DNA from: Fibrobacterota bacterium
GTDB lineage: Bacteria; Fibrobacterota; Fibrobacteria; UBA5070
Assembly (NCBI GenBank): GCA_016715065.1
Contig: JADKBN010000003.1
Span: 558,001-622,000 of the forward strand
Direction: 5' to 3'
DNA length: 64,000 bases
The notes under the pieces were generated by a model that saw nothing but the letters and a program-made list of their open reading frames with translations, was not told the DNA's origin and searched no databases. The position numbers and the translations under genes are program-made. Shown one piece after another: positions 44,047-54,285 of this stretch (position 1 is the stretch's first letter; every line of letters begins with the position of its first letter).

Positions 44047-45317
44047 AACGCCTTCTCCTGGCTTCCCTCTGTGCGGCGATGTTGGCCGGATGCCTGTCCA
44101 GCCAGCCCCAATCGGGAGGCGAAGATTTTCCCAACACCGTGTCCGCGCTGGGTCGAGCGTTGGCCCAAGGCATGGATTCTTCGCAGTCCTGGAACGGATT
44201 GGATTCGGCCCAGGCGGCCCTGTCCCTCTCCGGCGGAGTCTCGGACACTTCGCGTCTGCGGAAGATTTCCGCTCGTCGGCAAGCCGAAGGTTGTGTGGAC
44301 ACCGGGTACGGGGGATCGCTCGGGGGATCGCGGGCGTATTTTGTCAAGAACGTCTGCGTGGGGCAGGCGGATGGCTACAAACGGGACTCATTGGCTTTCG
44401 GTGGGTACTTCGAGAAGATGAAGGAATCGGACATCGACACCGTGTTCCTGAGCCAGTCGGATTCCGTCAGGCCTGTTGTGGGATTCTCGCGCAGGGAATC
44501 GGTCACCGATGCCTCCGGGCGCGGGTACTTCCTGTTGAAGTCGGACACCGGCCGCATCCGGGTCGCCGCGCAGCGCAAGTGGGGAAGTTGGACGGAGGTG
44601 TCCGATCTGGTCACCGGGACCGGTCCCGACCGACGTTTTTCCACGTCCAAGGACAACGAAATGTGGTCGGGGTTCAAGGGGCTGTTGCGCGGTGCGGACA
44701 CCACCGAATGGCTGGACATCCGGTCGCTGGTGCCCAACCAGCCGGTGATCGGCGCCGGTGATTCCGGGCAGGCCTTGGTGCTGAAAATCGCCGCCGGGGC
44801 AGGGCCTCGCAAGACGGAGCGGGGCGTGATCGTGGCCTTTCGCGATTCCCTGGGCAACTATCCGCGACGCTGGCAGACCACCACCTTGTGGGACAACGGC
44901 GCCTTTCGCGAAGAGGCCGTTTTGGGACCACGTCCGGACAGCACGTTCCGTCCGCGCGACACCGTGCTGGTGCTGGAACGAGCCCAAGCCCGGGGAGATT
45001 CGCTGCGCCAGGAGATCCGCGCCTTGATGGGACCGGATCCCCGCAACCGCAAACAAGATTCCTTGCTGTCGGTCCGGACGATTCGCTACCGCTCAAGTGG
45101 GGCGGAACGGCGCACACTTTGGGAGTTCCGATCCGATCGCCCGGTCGCCGATGGCAGCGAGCCTGTTTCCGGCAAGATTCTGGTGCGCATCGACTTCGCC
45201 GAAGGCTCGTACATCGAGTTCGACGGCACCTGGAAGGACGGCCAATTCGCCGGCACCTGGTGGGATGGCAAGCAATCGCAAGTGGTTCGGTTTGGCCGCA
45301 AGGGCGAAGTGCGCTGA
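44043..45317 (+). CDS. Lipoprotein paired with TIGR02147 gene
   Basis: The 424-residue product has a clean lipoprotein signal (LLASLCAAMLAGC). The body is not recognised. It includes a Ser/Gly-rich start, a segment RESVTDASGRGYFLLKSDTG resembling a regulatory-like domain, and a C-terminal beta-rich part with YIEFDGTWKDGQFAGTWWDG. The ATG lies inside the stop of the TIGR02147 gene (four-base overlap). The function is unknown; the coupling suggests a joint role with its partner. Confidence 0.78.
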   Translation: MKRLLLASLCAAMLAGCLSSQPQSGGEDFPNTVSALGRALAQGMDSSQSWNGLDSAQAALSLSGGVSDTSRLRKISARRQAEGCVDTGYGGSLGGSRAYFVKNVCVGQADGYKRDSLAFGGYFEKMKESDIDTVFLSQSDSVRPVVGFSRRESVTDASGRGYFLLKSDTGRIRVAAQRKWGSWTEVSDLVTGTGPDRRFSTSKDNEMWSGFKGLLRGADTTEWLDIRSLVPNQPVIGAGDSGQALVLKIAAGAGPRKTERGVIVAFRDSLGNYPRRWQTTTLWDNGAFREEAVLGPRPDSTFRPRDTVLVLERAQARGDSLRQEIRALMGPDPRNRKQDSLLSVRTIRYRSSGAERRTLWEFRSDRPVADGSEPVSGKILVRIDFAEGSYIEFDGTWKDGQFAGTWWDGKQSQVVRFGRKGEVR

Positions 45318-45383
45318 CAGTCGGATCGCAAAGAGGTACGCTTGAGGAGCCTTTCCGATCCTTCCCGAGGGGAGTCTCCTCCG

Positions 45384-48300
45384 ATGTCCATCCGCCTGTC
45401 CCTCAAAGTCCTGTGCATGGCACTCGTCGCTGTGGTGGTTGTTTCCTGCTGGGACGATGAATCCGCGCCCACAGGTCCCGGTGCCCCCGCGATCGACACC
45501 ACGCGCCGCGATACGTCAAAAACCGACACATCGAGAAAGGATGCCGCGAAGAAGGACACCACCAAGGTGGATACCTCCAAGACGATCGTGGGGCCGGCGT
45601 CCAGCGATTCCCTCGCGCCGGGACAGAAGTCCAAGGACATCCAGCTGGGAGGAGTCGTCGGAGCCGGGAAGTCGGTGACCTGGGTGAAGTTCCAGGGAAC
45701 ATCCGGACACACCTACACCTATACCTACCTGCCCAGGGGGCAGGGGACGCTCCAGGTCTACCTGCTCAACGGAAAGGACACGCTGGCCCAGGTCTCCACT
45801 CCACGCACCGGAGACTCCATCGTATTTCCTTGCACCCGGGCAGGAACCTATCTGGTGAGGGTTGTTGGACCTTCCGGCACCAAGCCCACGCTCAAGGTGG
45901 GAGAAAACGACATCCTTCCCATGTATGTGGTCAGCGGGGACGGCTTCGAGCCCGACTACGACACGGCCCATGCCAGCACCTGGGACTTCAAGAATCCCAC
46001 CCAGTACCACACCACCCACTACACGGGAGTGATGGACACCGATTGGGTCCGGATCCCCGTGGATTCCGGAACGACCCTCACTCTGGACCTCGAAGGGACC
46101 TTCACGATGGTGCCCTCGATCGGTCGGCCGCAAGCCGATCTGTTCGAGAAGGATGGTCAACCGACCCGGTGGAACGGAGGGAACGGAAACTGGACCCTCG
46201 CCGTTTTCCACACCAGGGTGGTCTACCTACGCCTGTGTGGGAGCGATACAATCTCCATGCCCTACTCGCTTTCGATCAGCGCCAAGAGCGGTTTCCCCGC
46301 GACGGCCTTCCTTCCCGATCCCTACGAACCCGACCAGACTCGGGACAAGGCCGCCACGTTGGGGTTCGACACTTCGGGACAGTCGCGCACCCTGCATGGC
46401 GACGAGCGAACCGACGACGTCGATTGGTTGAGATTCCAGGCGGATTCCGGAACCCTCTACCGGGTGCGCGTGGATACCAGGAACTCGGAGGGCCATCCGC
46501 CAGTGGATCTCCTGTCCAAGGACGGAATCAGACAAATACTGTCTGATTCGTTGCTGGATCGCTGGGGAGCCAGCCATTCCTGGGCCTTCGCCTGCACCCG
46601 TAGCGCCGACTACTTCCTGAGGGTGCAGGGCGGCATCGCCACGCCCTACCAGCTGCGACTCACCGCGAACAAGGGTTTGCCCGGTTGGACGGCGATTCCG
46701 GATTCCCTGGAGCCAGACGACACCCGCGCCCAGGCGGTGGCGCTGAAGAAAGGGGAATTGTCCTTTCATCGCACCATCACTTCCGGTGACGTGGATTGGT
46801 ACGTGTTGGAGGTCGACTCGGGGACCATCTGGTCGCTGCGGTTGCACAACGACGGGACGGGTTCGACCAACCGGATCCGAGGGGCCGTGTTCGATGCGGA
46901 TTCCGCGCTGGTGGGAACCTTCGAGGCGCAGGCGAAAGACGAGGAGATCTGGAGCCACCAATTCCCGCGATCCGGAAAATTCCATCTGAGTTTGACGGGT
47001 GCTCCCCGCGATGGGCTGCTTCAAATCCCGTACGATCTGGAGTCCTACGTCGTGACCGGGATGGATCCCGACGAGCCGAACGAATCTCGTTCGACGGCCA
47101 CGAAGATCATGGCGGACGGAAGTTGGCGCACGCGGTGGCTGCATCCCCTGGACGAGGACTGGTTGGAGCTCCACCCGCAGGCATCCTCGCGGGTGACCTT
47201 GTCGATCGAGCGTTCCTCCGCCCTCGCCCAACTGGGCCTGATCGCCTACGATTCCAGGTGGGGGGGTGGCAACGAGGTTCCGATCGGCAGTTTCTGGAGC
47301 CAATCGGGGAATGTCGATTCCATCAGTTTCCTGGTGGAAAAGGATACGGTCATGTACCTCGATGTCGTTGCCGGCAACGTCACGTCGGCTTTCACCAACT
47401 GGTCCTACCGCATTCGCGCCAGGGCGGAGCCGGTTTCCCCCGATGGTCTGGAGCCTGATCAGACAAAAACCGACGCAATGGTGGTGCCGAGCGACTCGAG
47501 CTGGATCCGTCGCAACCTGTATCCCGGCGACCAGGACTGGATGGCGATCGATGCGCCCGCTGGAATGATCGTGCGAATGGAAGTCCGCAGCCCCGCCCTC
47601 AGGTCCAATCCGAAGCTCAATGCCAAGGTCGTCACGCCGGCGGGTACGGAACAAGGTCTGTGGAGCGACAACAGGTCGTACTCCCTTCGCACTTCGCAAG
47701 CCGGGCGTTATTGGGTCCAGCTGTACATGGAACCCCTCGCCCCCACGGTAACCGATTACGACGTTCGTCTCTGGCTGGAAAATTATCGGGATGCGTTCGA
47801 GCCCGACGACGACATTTCCCAGGCGAAATCCTTGCCGATGGACAGTTCCTCGCAGCCGCATTGGCTCATGTTGGGGGATACCTACGATTGGATCCAGGTT
47901 CCCTCCTGCGGTCGCGCCCGTCGGTTCGTGAGGCTGAAGGAATCCTACCAAGGCATGCCGTTCGAGTGCCGCCGAACGGATGGATCCCTGGTCAAATCCT
48001 ACAATGCATCGGAAGCGCTCGAGGGCGTGCTGCTGGCCAATACCCAAGACACCTCCGTCTACTGGCTCAGGGTTTCCTCGCCCTATGCGACGGAATATGT
48101 CGTGCGTGGCTGGATCGTCGCGGACCCGGATCCGTTCGAGCCTTCCGATTCTCCCCTGCTCGCGCCGCTTCTTTCCGCCGCGCCGACCAATCGGTGGATC
48201 ACTTGGGGAGACACCGATCAGTTTCGGATCCACCTGGATCCAGGCCAGTCCGTGGGTTTGGTGGCATCCGGCAAGGTCCAGTGGACTTTGTATTCCGCAT

Positions 48301-49121
48301 CGGGGGCCAAGGTGGACAACGAGTTGGCGCGCGGTCGCTATCACCAGGCGGGTTCGGCGGAAGATTATCTCCTGAAGGTGCTTCCTTCCTCGAATTCCAC
48401 GGCATTCCAACCCTATTCCATGTCGCTCGTACCGATGACGGTGGACACCTCGGTGCGCCATAGCACTCGCTCCGAGGCCATCGTCATCGACCAGGCGGAC
48501 AGCACGCTCCGCTCCGCCCTAACCTCGTATTCGGACACGGTCTGGTACCGAATCCACCTCGATCCCGGCCAAAACGCGGTCCTCCAGGCGCGTTCCCCGG
48601 GCCGCATCGCGGTGTTCACCCAGGATCAGAAGCGCTTGCGTGATTCTCTGGGTTCGCTGTTCCTGTTCCATCGCGCGGGATCGGACACGGCGCTCTACGT
48701 GGGATTCGTTCCCCGTCGCGACACCTTCCAATTGATGCCTATCTCCCTGCGGGTTTCCCAACGTCTGGAAGATGCCTACGAGCCCGACAACTCCACCGCC
48801 TCCGCAGCGTCGATCGATTCCGGTGTCTGGCAGGAGCGCGTCCTGATGGAGAACGACACCGATTTCATCCGGCTTCCCGAGGCTCCCGAGGGCACCAGAT
48901 GGTCCCTCCAGGCCCAATTCTCCGAGATCGACATCGGTACCGAAGTCACCAGAGATGATGGCGTCGGAACGGGACAAAACAGCTATCTATCGCCCAGCGG
49001 CAGCCTCACCCTGACCTCCAAAGGACCGGGGTCATGTTATCTGCGGTTGGTTGGAAAGATCAACATCCTCAATCCCCGTGTTGTTGGAAGTCGCTATCGG
49101 ATCCGTGTGGTGCGCCCGTGA
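45384..49121 (+). CDS. Giant lipoprotein with PPC-like repeats, copy 1
   Basis: The 1245-residue protein has lipobox VVSC and then a Lys/Thr/Asp/Ser-rich linker of repeated 'DTSKxDT' words (residues 35-70). About ten units like the bacterial pre-peptidase C-terminal domain follow. The unit starts are marked by EPD-type motifs near residues 186, 311, 440, 560, 686, 802, 915 and 1130 (for example DSLEPDDTRAQAVAL), each followed by a 'DxDWxxxxVDSG' strand about 35 residues later. No catalytic domain is present. Such repeats bind ligands or space domains at the surface. It is closely similar to the next gene, and the ATG is preceded by GGGGAG. Confidence 0.8.
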   Translation: MSIRLSLKVLCMALVAVVVVSCWDDESAPTGPGAPAIDTTRRDTSKTDTSRKDAAKKDTTKVDTSKTIVGPASSDSLAPGQKSKDIQLGGVVGAGKSVTWVKFQGTSGHTYTYTYLPRGQGTLQVYLLNGKDTLAQVSTPRTGDSIVFPCTRAGTYLVRVVGPSGTKPTLKVGENDILPMYVVSGDGFEPDYDTAHASTWDFKNPTQYHTTHYTGVMDTDWVRIPVDSGTTLTLDLEGTFTMVPSIGRPQADLFEKDGQPTRWNGGNGNWTLAVFHTRVVYLRLCGSDTISMPYSLSISAKSGFPATAFLPDPYEPDQTRDKAATLGFDTSGQSRTLHGDERTDDVDWLRFQADSGTLYRVRVDTRNSEGHPPVDLLSKDGIRQILSDSLLDRWGASHSWAFACTRSADYFLRVQGGIATPYQLRLTANKGLPGWTAIPDSLEPDDTRAQAVALKKGELSFHRTITSGDVDWYVLEVDSGTIWSLRLHNDGTGSTNRIRGAVFDADSALVGTFEAQAKDEEIWSHQFPRSGKFHLSLTGAPRDGLLQIPYDLESYVVTGMDPDEPNESRSTATKIMADGSWRTRWLHPLDEDWLELHPQASSRVTLSIERSSALAQLGLIAYDSRWGGGNEVPIGSFWSQSGNVDSISFLVEKDTVMYLDVVAGNVTSAFTNWSYRIRARAEPVSPDGLEPDQTKTDAMVVPSDSSWIRRNLYPGDQDWMAIDAPAGMIVRMEVRSPALRSNPKLNAKVVTPAGTEQGLWSDNRSYSLRTSQAGRYWVQLYMEPLAPTVTDYDVRLWLENYRDAFEPDDDISQAKSLPMDSSSQPHWLMLGDTYDWIQVPSCGRARRFVRLKESYQGMPFECRRTDGSLVKSYNASEALEGVLLANTQDTSVYWLRVSSPYATEYVVRGWIVADPDPFEPSDSPLLAPLLSAAPTNRWITWGDTDQFRIHLDPGQSVGLVASGKVQWTLYSASGAKVDNELARGRYHQAGSAEDYLLKVLPSSNSTAFQPYSMSLVPMTVDTSVRHSTRSEAIVIDQADSTLRSALTSYSDTVWYRIHLDPGQNAVLQARSPGRIAVFTQDQKRLRDSLGSLFLFHRAGSDTALYVGFVPRRDTFQLMPISLRVSQRLEDAYEPDNSTASAASIDSGVWQERVLMENDTDFIRLPEAPEGTRWSLQAQFSEIDIGTEVTRDDGVGTGQNSYLSPSGSLTLTSKGPGSCYLRLVGKINILNPRVVGSRYRIRVVRP

Positions 49122-49228
49122 TGGCGTGGCTGCCCGGAAATCGTCGTCCGCACGACCTCGTCGCGCGCGCCCGACTCCTGGCCGGGGAGGTCCAACGCCC
49201 TTGTTTTCTCACCGGAGGTCCGCTTTCC

Positions 49229-52200
49229 ATGCATCGTACACGCCTTTCCCGTTCGACTCTGGGCTTGTGGCTGGTTCTCACCTCCTTCCTGGTGGTCTCG
49301 TGTTGGGACGACGAATCGACCCCCACCGGACCCTCTGCCGCTCCAGTCGACACCACGCGTCGCGATACGTCAAAAATCGACACATCGAAGAAGGATACCG
49401 CGAAGAAGGACACCACCAAGGTGGACACCTCCAAGACGATCGTGGGACCTGCGTCCAGCGATTCCCTCGCCGCGGGCCAGAAGTCCAAGGATCTCCAGCT
49501 CGGTGGAACGGTGGGTGCGGGACTTTCCGTGACCTGGGTGAAGTTCCAAGCCACGTCCGGGCATACCTACACCTTCACCACCTTGCCGCGTGGACAGGCC
49601 ACGGCACAGGTGTTTTTGCTGTTGGGGCCCGACACCCTGGCCCAGGTGGCCAATCCTCTGGTCGCGGATTCGGTGGTGTTTCCCTCCCTGCGCGCCGGCA
49701 CCCATCTGGTGCGGGTGGTGGGTCCTTCCGGGACAAAAATTGGATTGAAAGTGGGAGAGAACACCCTGTTGCCGCTGTACTTCGAGGGGGCGGATTCCTA
49801 CGAGCCGGACAACGACACGAAGCACGCCGTGGTGTGGGATCTGAAATCCCCCGCCACGCAGCGGCGCACCACCCACTTCGCGGGGGCCGTGGACACCGAT
49901 ATGATCCGGTTGAGCCTGGATTCCGGAACCACTCTCACGGTGGCTGCCCAAGGGACATCCACCCTTCCGCGGCTGGGCAGGCCCACCACGACCCTTCTGG
50001 ACGCGCAGGGCAAGGAATTGACGTGGAACGAAAAGCAGGAAGGGATCTGGACCTACGCTTCGTTCCAGGCGCGCACCGCGTTCGTGCGTCTGGTGGGCAG
50101 CCGCTCGACGGATCCCTACAACGTGACCATCTCCTCGAGTCCGGGATTGCCCGCGACGGCGGTGCTGGCCGATGCCTACGAGCCGGATTCCACCGTCGCC
50201 CTCGCGCCCCGGATTCCGCTGGACACCATTGGTCTCCAGCGGACCCTCCATGGCGATGTGAAAACCCAGGACGCGGACCTGGTGAGGTTCCATGCCGATT
50301 CCGGGACCTTGGTGCTCCTGCGGGTGGAATCGCCGAACCTGCCCTCGTTGGAGCTCCATTCCGTCGACGGCATCAGACAGATTCTGCGCGATTCCGTGTC
50401 CAGCGGACGGAAGGCGGTCAAATTCTGGCTCTTCGCGTGCGCCCGGTCGGCGGACTACGCGCTGAAGATCCAAGGAAGCGCCGCGGTGGCCTACCGGATC
50501 GCGGCGACCGCCACGGCCGGGCTCCCGACCTGGACGGTGAAGCCCGATTCCCTCGAGCCGGACGACTCCCGTTCGCGGGCGATCCGCCTGAAATCGGAGG
50601 AGCTCTATTTCGAGCGCAACCTTCCCGACAAGGACGAGGACCTCTACGCGATGGATGTCGACTCCGGCACGGTCTGGTCGGCAAGCCTCCAACTGGCGGG
50701 ATCCAAAGCCACCGGCTCTGTCCGTGCACGAGTGCTCGACGCGGACTCGGTGGAAGTGGACGCGTTCTCCACGAGCGGCACGGAGCGAAACGTGTGGAGC
50801 CGCCAATTCGTCCGCGCCGGTCGCTACTACCTGAGCTTGACGGGCGTCGGGAGTCTCGACGTCCGCTACTACCTTCATTCCGTGGCGGCCCAGGGGACGG
50901 ATCCCCTCGAACCTGACAGTTCCCGTCCAACAGCGCGGGCGCTTGCGACGGACGGCGGATGGTTATCCCGCTCGCTCCACCCCATGGACGAAGACTGGAT
51001 GAAGGTCCAGGTCAGGGCTTCCAATCGGGTGACCTTTCACCTCGAACGATCCTCGAACCTTGCATCACTCGGATTCCACCTTTATGGAACCGAGACAGGC
51101 AACCAGAACGAAACGCCGATGGGATATTTCTGGTGCCAGAATTCCAACTCGGACTCGCTGAGCATTTTCGCTCCATCCGACACAACGCTCTATTTCCGTG
51201 TGCATGCCGACAATCTTTCCACGACGTTCACCAACTGGACCTACCGCATCCGCGCCCGAATGGAGCCGGTAGCCTCCGACGCCTTGGAGCCGGATCAGTC
51301 AAAAACAGCCGCACGCGTCCTGACGCCCGATACCGCCTGGCTCCGGCGCAATTTGTTCCCCGGCGACCAGGACTGGATGGCCATCGACGTCCCTGCCAAC
51401 AAGATCGTCCATTTCCAAGCGACCGAGCCTGCCTTTTCCAGAACGTCCTCGGTGTCCGCCACGATCTTCGGGGCTGATGGGGCCTTGCTGGTAGGCAATT
51501 GGGGTGGAACGGAACGCTCCTACTACGTCGCCAAGCCGTCCCGTTTCTTGGTGAACATCGCCGCCGACACCTCTGTCCGCAGCGTGGTGGACTATGGGTT
51601 CCGGGCATGGCTCCAAGACTATCCGGACGCGTTCGAGCCGGACAATCCGATCGCGCAGGCGGTCGCTCTTCCGCTGGACAGTTCCTTGCAGACCCGCATC
51701 TCCTTTCCCAATGATTCCGATTGGATTCGGGTGCCTTGGTCGGCGATGGGGATTCGATCCGTGCAGTTGACCGCCGAATACGGACGGGGCAAGGCTTTCG
51801 GCATCTACAGAGCCAACGGAGCCCTCGTGAAATCGGTGAGCACGAGCGAGGCCGAAAAGCCGGTGGTGATCGCTGGATTGGACGATACCGCGACCTACTT
51901 CCTCTTCGTTCCGCCAAGCTCCACCTACCAGCCGTACACCGCCCGCGGGTGGATCAAGTCAGATCCTGACACGCTGGAGAAGTACGACACCCCCCAGACG
52001 GCGCTGTGGCTGGGGAAGGATTCGATCGTCCGTTTCGCATGGTCACACGACACCGATTACTTCCGGTACCACTTGGAACCGGGGCGTCAGGTGCTATTGC
52101 GCACAATCGGGTGCAACACTCCGATGTTCTCCCGTTCGGGAATCGCCGGCCCCTGGGATGGGACTGTCCGGCCGTTCCAGGTGGCGACAGCGACGGACCT

Positions 52201-52948
52201 TTTGGTGCGTGTGACGGGATGGCCCAACAGCACCGGCTTCGATCGGTACTCGATCCGGGTGGACACGTTCGCCTTGGATACCTCGTTGCGCTACTCCAGC
52301 GCCTCGCGCTCCCTGCGGCTTCCCGCCGACAGCGTCGAGCGGAAATTGACCAACTCGTACGAGGATACGGTGTGGGTGAAGATCCCCCTGGCGGCCACGG
52401 GAACCACCGTCAGGGTGAGCTCCAGCAATTCGGTGCAGTTCAACCTGTTCAAGCAGGATTCCACCCTGCTGGGCGGAGCGTACAATTCGGCGATCGATGG
52501 ATTCGGTCCACCGGATTCTGTGGTTCTGGTCCGGCTGGATCCGCTCAAGTCGACCAACGAAAGCAAGTTGGCCATATTTTCTATCCTGGCCTACCCGATG
52601 ACCAACGACCTCTTCGAGCCCGATTCGGGAAGGGCCGAGGCGCGACTTCCGGACGCCAGTCAGGAATTGTCCGGAACGTTGGTGTTGAACGACGAGGATT
52701 GGTTCCGCTTGCCGGATCTGGGGACGGAAAAATGGACGCTGGAATCCCTGACCGACACGCGATCCTTCATGGAATACGCCTTCTATTCGGCCAACGGAGA
52801 CTCCCTGTCCGGCGCCACGTTCAAGGGGGCTGTCACCCCGGCGTCCGTGCCGGTTCCGGCGACGGCAAGCCTTGGGTACGTACGGTTGCATGCGACCCCG
52901 AACCTGTTCCGGAGTCTTCCCTACAGGATACGTTTGGCGAAGCCTTGA
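49229..52948 (+). CDS. Giant lipoprotein with PPC-like repeats, copy 2
   Basis: The 1239-residue protein repeats the plan of its upstream twin: lipobox VVSC, the same WDDES start, the 'DTSKKDT' linker, and PPC-like units at almost the same spacing (EPD motifs near residues 189, 315, 441, 559, 684, 800 and 1127, and a degenerate LEKYD near 914). The signal, linker and first unit are the most alike; later units diverge. The two genes are a tandem duplication 107 bases apart. CGGAGG precedes the ATG. The surface role is unknown; adhesion is possible. Confidence 0.8.
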   Translation: MHRTRLSRSTLGLWLVLTSFLVVSCWDDESTPTGPSAAPVDTTRRDTSKIDTSKKDTAKKDTTKVDTSKTIVGPASSDSLAAGQKSKDLQLGGTVGAGLSVTWVKFQATSGHTYTFTTLPRGQATAQVFLLLGPDTLAQVANPLVADSVVFPSLRAGTHLVRVVGPSGTKIGLKVGENTLLPLYFEGADSYEPDNDTKHAVVWDLKSPATQRRTTHFAGAVDTDMIRLSLDSGTTLTVAAQGTSTLPRLGRPTTTLLDAQGKELTWNEKQEGIWTYASFQARTAFVRLVGSRSTDPYNVTISSSPGLPATAVLADAYEPDSTVALAPRIPLDTIGLQRTLHGDVKTQDADLVRFHADSGTLVLLRVESPNLPSLELHSVDGIRQILRDSVSSGRKAVKFWLFACARSADYALKIQGSAAVAYRIAATATAGLPTWTVKPDSLEPDDSRSRAIRLKSEELYFERNLPDKDEDLYAMDVDSGTVWSASLQLAGSKATGSVRARVLDADSVEVDAFSTSGTERNVWSRQFVRAGRYYLSLTGVGSLDVRYYLHSVAAQGTDPLEPDSSRPTARALATDGGWLSRSLHPMDEDWMKVQVRASNRVTFHLERSSNLASLGFHLYGTETGNQNETPMGYFWCQNSNSDSLSIFAPSDTTLYFRVHADNLSTTFTNWTYRIRARMEPVASDALEPDQSKTAARVLTPDTAWLRRNLFPGDQDWMAIDVPANKIVHFQATEPAFSRTSSVSATIFGADGALLVGNWGGTERSYYVAKPSRFLVNIAADTSVRSVVDYGFRAWLQDYPDAFEPDNPIAQAVALPLDSSLQTRISFPNDSDWIRVPWSAMGIRSVQLTAEYGRGKAFGIYRANGALVKSVSTSEAEKPVVIAGLDDTATYFLFVPPSSTYQPYTARGWIKSDPDTLEKYDTPQTALWLGKDSIVRFAWSHDTDYFRYHLEPGRQVLLRTIGCNTPMFSRSGIAGPWDGTVRPFQVATATDLLVRVTGWPNSTGFDRYSIRVDTFALDTSLRYSSASRSLRLPADSVERKLTNSYEDTVWVKIPLAATGTTVRVSSSNSVQFNLFKQDSTLLGGAYNSAIDGFGPPDSVVLVRLDPLKSTNESKLAIFSILAYPMTNDLFEPDSGRAEARLPDASQELSGTLVLNDEDWFRLPDLGTEKWTLESLTDTRSFMEYAFYSANGDSLSGATFKGAVTPASVPVPATASLGYVRLHATPNLFRSLPYRIRLAKP

Positions 52949-52996
52949 TGGTCGTGGTTGCGCCCACCCCTCCCTGAAGGTTACCTTTGGCGCACC

Positions 52997-53689
52997 ATGG
53001 ACTCACTCGAAAGCGCCAAGAGATTGGCGGCTGCGGCCGCCCTGGAACTCGTCGAAGAAGGCATGCAGCTGGGATTGGGGACGGGCTCCACGGCCCGCCA
53101 CCTGGTGCAGTTGCTTGCCGAGCGTATCCATACCCGCGGGCTTCGGGTGGAGTGCTGCGCCACCAGCCGCGATACGGCCGATCTGGCCCGGTCGCTGGGA
53201 ATCGAGATCCATGATCTGGATGATCTCGGGCCGCTGGATCTGGCCATCGACGGCGCGGACGAAATCGACCCCAAGCTCCATCTGGTCAAAGGCGGCGGTG
53301 CGGCGCACTTCCGCGAGAAGATCGTCGAGAAAGCTGCCAAGCGCTTTGCCGTGATCGCCGACTCCACCAAGATCGTCACTGCTCTGGGCACCACCCGCAA
53401 GATCCCGTTGGAGATTTTGCCCTTTGCTTGGCGCACCACCTGCCGTCACATCGAGGCGATCGGGGCCAAGCTTCAGCCGCGCCTTGGCAAGGACGGCGAG
53501 GTCATCCACACGGACAACGGGAACCTGATCATCGATGCGGACTTCGGCCCGATCCACGATCCGGCGACTCTGGCTGTGAAGTTGGATTCCGTGACGGGGC
53601 TTTTGGAGCATGGGATCTTCGTGGGCATGGCCGAGGTGGCGTTTGTGGCGTATCCGGATGGGTCGGTCAAAGCCTTGCGTCCCGTCTGA
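52997..53689 (+). CDS. rpiA: Ribose-5-phosphate isomerase A
   Basis: The 230-residue enzyme interconverts ribose 5-phosphate and ribulose 5-phosphate in the pentose phosphate pathway. Family motifs are present: GLGTGSTARHLV, then DLAIDGADEIDP with the catalytic Asp, LVKGGGAAHFREKIV with the catalytic Glu and Lys, and DNGNLIIDADFG. The length is that of E. coli RpiA. The gene follows the lipoprotein twin by 48 bases. Confidence 0.95.
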   Translation: MDSLESAKRLAAAAALELVEEGMQLGLGTGSTARHLVQLLAERIHTRGLRVECCATSRDTADLARSLGIEIHDLDDLGPLDLAIDGADEIDPKLHLVKGGGAAHFREKIVEKAAKRFAVIADSTKIVTALGTTRKIPLEILPFAWRTTCRHIEAIGAKLQPRLGKDGEVIHTDNGNLIIDADFGPIHDPATLAVKLDSVTGLLEHGIFVGMAEVAFVAYPDGSVKALRPV

Positions 53690-54103
53690 TTCTTTCAGCT
53701 GCGCTGGGCCTTTGATTCGGCTGCGCCGGGCTTTTCCAGGCGCGGGCCTGGAGGCCGTTCTTTCCCGGGGCGGCCCGGGAGCCGTATTCACGGGGCTGCC
53801 GCGCCCCGTGCCCGCGGCCAAGGGGGGCTTCCCGCTCCTCCTGGAAATCCGCCGCCGGGGGACTCGAACTGGAACGGCCACACCGGCTCGCTCCCGCGGG
53901 CAGGATGGTCTCCGAGGCATTGGGCGATCGCATCAGCGACGCGATCGGTATCTTCATGACACTGGCCGTTCCAATACCCGAGCCCCCCGGACCCCCTGAA
54001 TTCGGTTGGATTGCCATTGCCCGGCGCCGCTTCGCTGGCCGGTAGGGCTGGCGGGTAGGTCGGGCCGGCGGGAATGGCCGCTGTTACCGTCGGGCTGGCG
54101 TAG

Positions 54104-54123
54104 GGGCAATCCTCGGATTGCCC
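54104..54123. repeat. Palindromic repeat related to the GGGGCGATTC family
   Basis: GGGCAATCC, spacer TC, GGATTGCCC; preceded by GTAG as in the other copies. Confidence 0.65.
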
Positions 54124-54265
54124 TGAAATCGGCAACGGGCACAGGCGACGACGGTGGCGGTGGGGTTGGCTGGTTGCTGGTTGGGGATTGGTGCTCTGTT
54201 GCCGTACGGAACGGTCTCGACCGTTCTGTGAAATGGTGGCGGGTGGACGGTCTGGGTTGGTGTAG

Positions 54266-54285
54266 GGGCGTTTCATGAAACGCCC
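54266..54285. repeat. Palindromic repeat related to the GGGGCGATTC family
   Basis: GGGCGTTTCA and TGAAACGCCC form a perfect 20-base palindrome, preceded by TGTAGG as in the copy at 38663. Confidence 0.7.

Noticed and set aside
46227..48461. 744-residue minus-strand open frame
   Set aside because: It is antisense to the first PPC-repeat lipoprotein gene, whose repeats and lipobox make the plus strand convincing.
53848..53930. T-loop-like sequence GTTCGAGTCC (minus strand)
   Set aside because: The flanking bases do not pair as a T stem and no acceptor or anticodon arms can be drawn, so it is not called a tRNA.
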